Assembly: GCA_017303735.1 (NCBI GenBank)
Contig: JAFLCF010000044.1
Coordinates: forward strand, 1 to 25,099
Direction of reading: 5' to 3'
Origin: Anaerolineae bacterium
GTDB taxonomy: Bacteria; Chloroflexota; Anaerolineae; Anaerolineales; Villigracilaceae
Length of the DNA: 25,099 nucleotides
A program made the position numbers and the translations under genes. Position 1 is the first letter of the stretch. The number at the start of each line of letters is the position of its first letter. The notes below the pieces were generated by a model that saw only the letters and a list, made by a program, of their open reading frames with translations, did not search any database and was not told where the DNA came from. Below are positions 24,758 to 25,099 of the stretch, piece after piece.

Positions 24758-25099
24758 TTATCGGGATGGATCCGGGATGGCAGGCGCGAAACGGCGATAG
24801 GTGTAGATCATGCCGGCGCTGGAGATCAACAGGAAGGTGGAAACACTGCCATAGATGCCAAATGGCTTGAACGCGAGGTTGCCTCCGACCAATGCCAGAG
24901 TCAGGCTGGCAATCCGTAATACATGGAACGGGTTGTATGTGGAGTTGCTTTTGGAAGCCAATGCAATCGCCATTGCCAATGCGCCTGCCAGTTCGAGTCC
25001 AGCTACCAGGAGCCATTGCGTTGGTGCAATGCCCAGTGGGATCATGACGGCAAACACCAGGAAGTTGATGGTCCGCAAAGGCACGCTCCATTGAAAAAA
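24758..25099 (-). CDS. Small polytopic membrane protein, 5' end outside window
   Basis: The frame enters from the right edge without a start (first codons FFQWSVPLRT) and encodes at least 113 residues. A GTG at 25084 is a possible internal start, but the coding-like sequence continues through it. Hydrophobic segments cover about residues 12-30, 33-50, 63-78 and 84-98, and the tail ends in a short basic and Pro-rich stretch. Its position upstream of a VirB4-like ATPase matches the small membrane subunits (VirB2/VirB3 type) of type IV systems, but I see no diagnostic motif. It ends 22 nt before a strong terminator hairpin. Confidence 0.65.
   Translation of the reverse strand, partial: FFQWSVPLRTINFLVFAVMIPLGIAPTQWLLVAGLELAGALAMAIALASKSNSTYNPFHVLRIASLTLALVGGNLAFKPFGIYGSVSTFLLISSAGMIYTYRRFAPAIPDPSR

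Noticed and set aside
24699..25091. N-terminal extension of the VirB4-like ATPase
   Set aside because: It overlaps a clearly hydrophobic membrane-protein frame and a terminator hairpin, and its translation has no VirB4 character.
1..25099. tRNA, rRNA, transposase, integrase or toxin-antitoxin genes
   Set aside because: Looked for on both strands by motif and structure; none seen.

Overview
The window looks like a chromosomal segment of a Chloroflexota bacterium, most likely of the Anaerolineae lineage. The main hint is the secreted protein at 17721-19856 with long Thr-Pro linkers, Ig-like domains and a C-terminal membrane anchor, a style common in that group. This is an inference from protein style, not a database match. 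Base composition changes visibly along the window: about 2.3-17 kb is AT-rich, while about 17.7-25 kb is GC-rich. This suggests that two blocks of different history sit side by side.

Left edge (1-2.4 kb): a class V aminotransferase of the cysteine-desulfurase-like type (281-1543, +) lies beside a truncated, inverted relative of itself (1-126, -). A convergent gene for a HTH/excisionase-type DNA-binding protein follows (1623-2273, -). It is preceded in the same frame by a 35-codon ORF and separated from it by a single TAA. Both genes end at a shared stem-loop. An unassigned 0.55-kb stretch follows.

Centre (3-17 kb): this is the most interesting part. Two full-length diverged paralogues, each about 1,270-1,280 aa, point away from each other. 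Each has an N-terminal HEPN-like domain with an R-x4-H motif, a STAND-type P-loop NTPase core and a long helical C-terminal region. Between and after them lie a polytopic membrane protein, a PAP2 lipid phosphatase, a Tat-exported neutral-sphingomyelinase-like hydrolase, a CDP-diacylglycerol synthase (CdsA) with a modified signature loop, and a membrane-anchored TPR protein. The plus-strand genes (8749-16943) form a tight operon ending at a strong terminator. The minus-strand genes (8708-2967) form a divergent set. Candidate divergent promoters flank the 40-bp gap between the two sets. I propose a HEPN-STAND sensor/effector pair linked to a lipid-headgroup enzyme module. It could be an undescribed defence or stress-signalling system, but its function is inference.

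Right part (17.2-25.1 kb, all -): a type IV secretion-like operon. It comprises a partial small membrane protein, a VirB4-like ATPase, a VirD4/HerA-like ATPase with a zinc ribbon, a 42-aa membrane peptide, a 109-aa soluble protein, a 55-aa membrane peptide, the Thr-Pro/Ig secreted protein and a single-pass membrane protein. From VirB4 onward the genes overlap by ATGA or TGATG junctions or lie within 12 nt of each other. A perfect 10-bp terminator-like hairpin sits directly before the VirB4-like start codon. No tRNA, rRNA, CRISPR array, transposase or integrase was seen.
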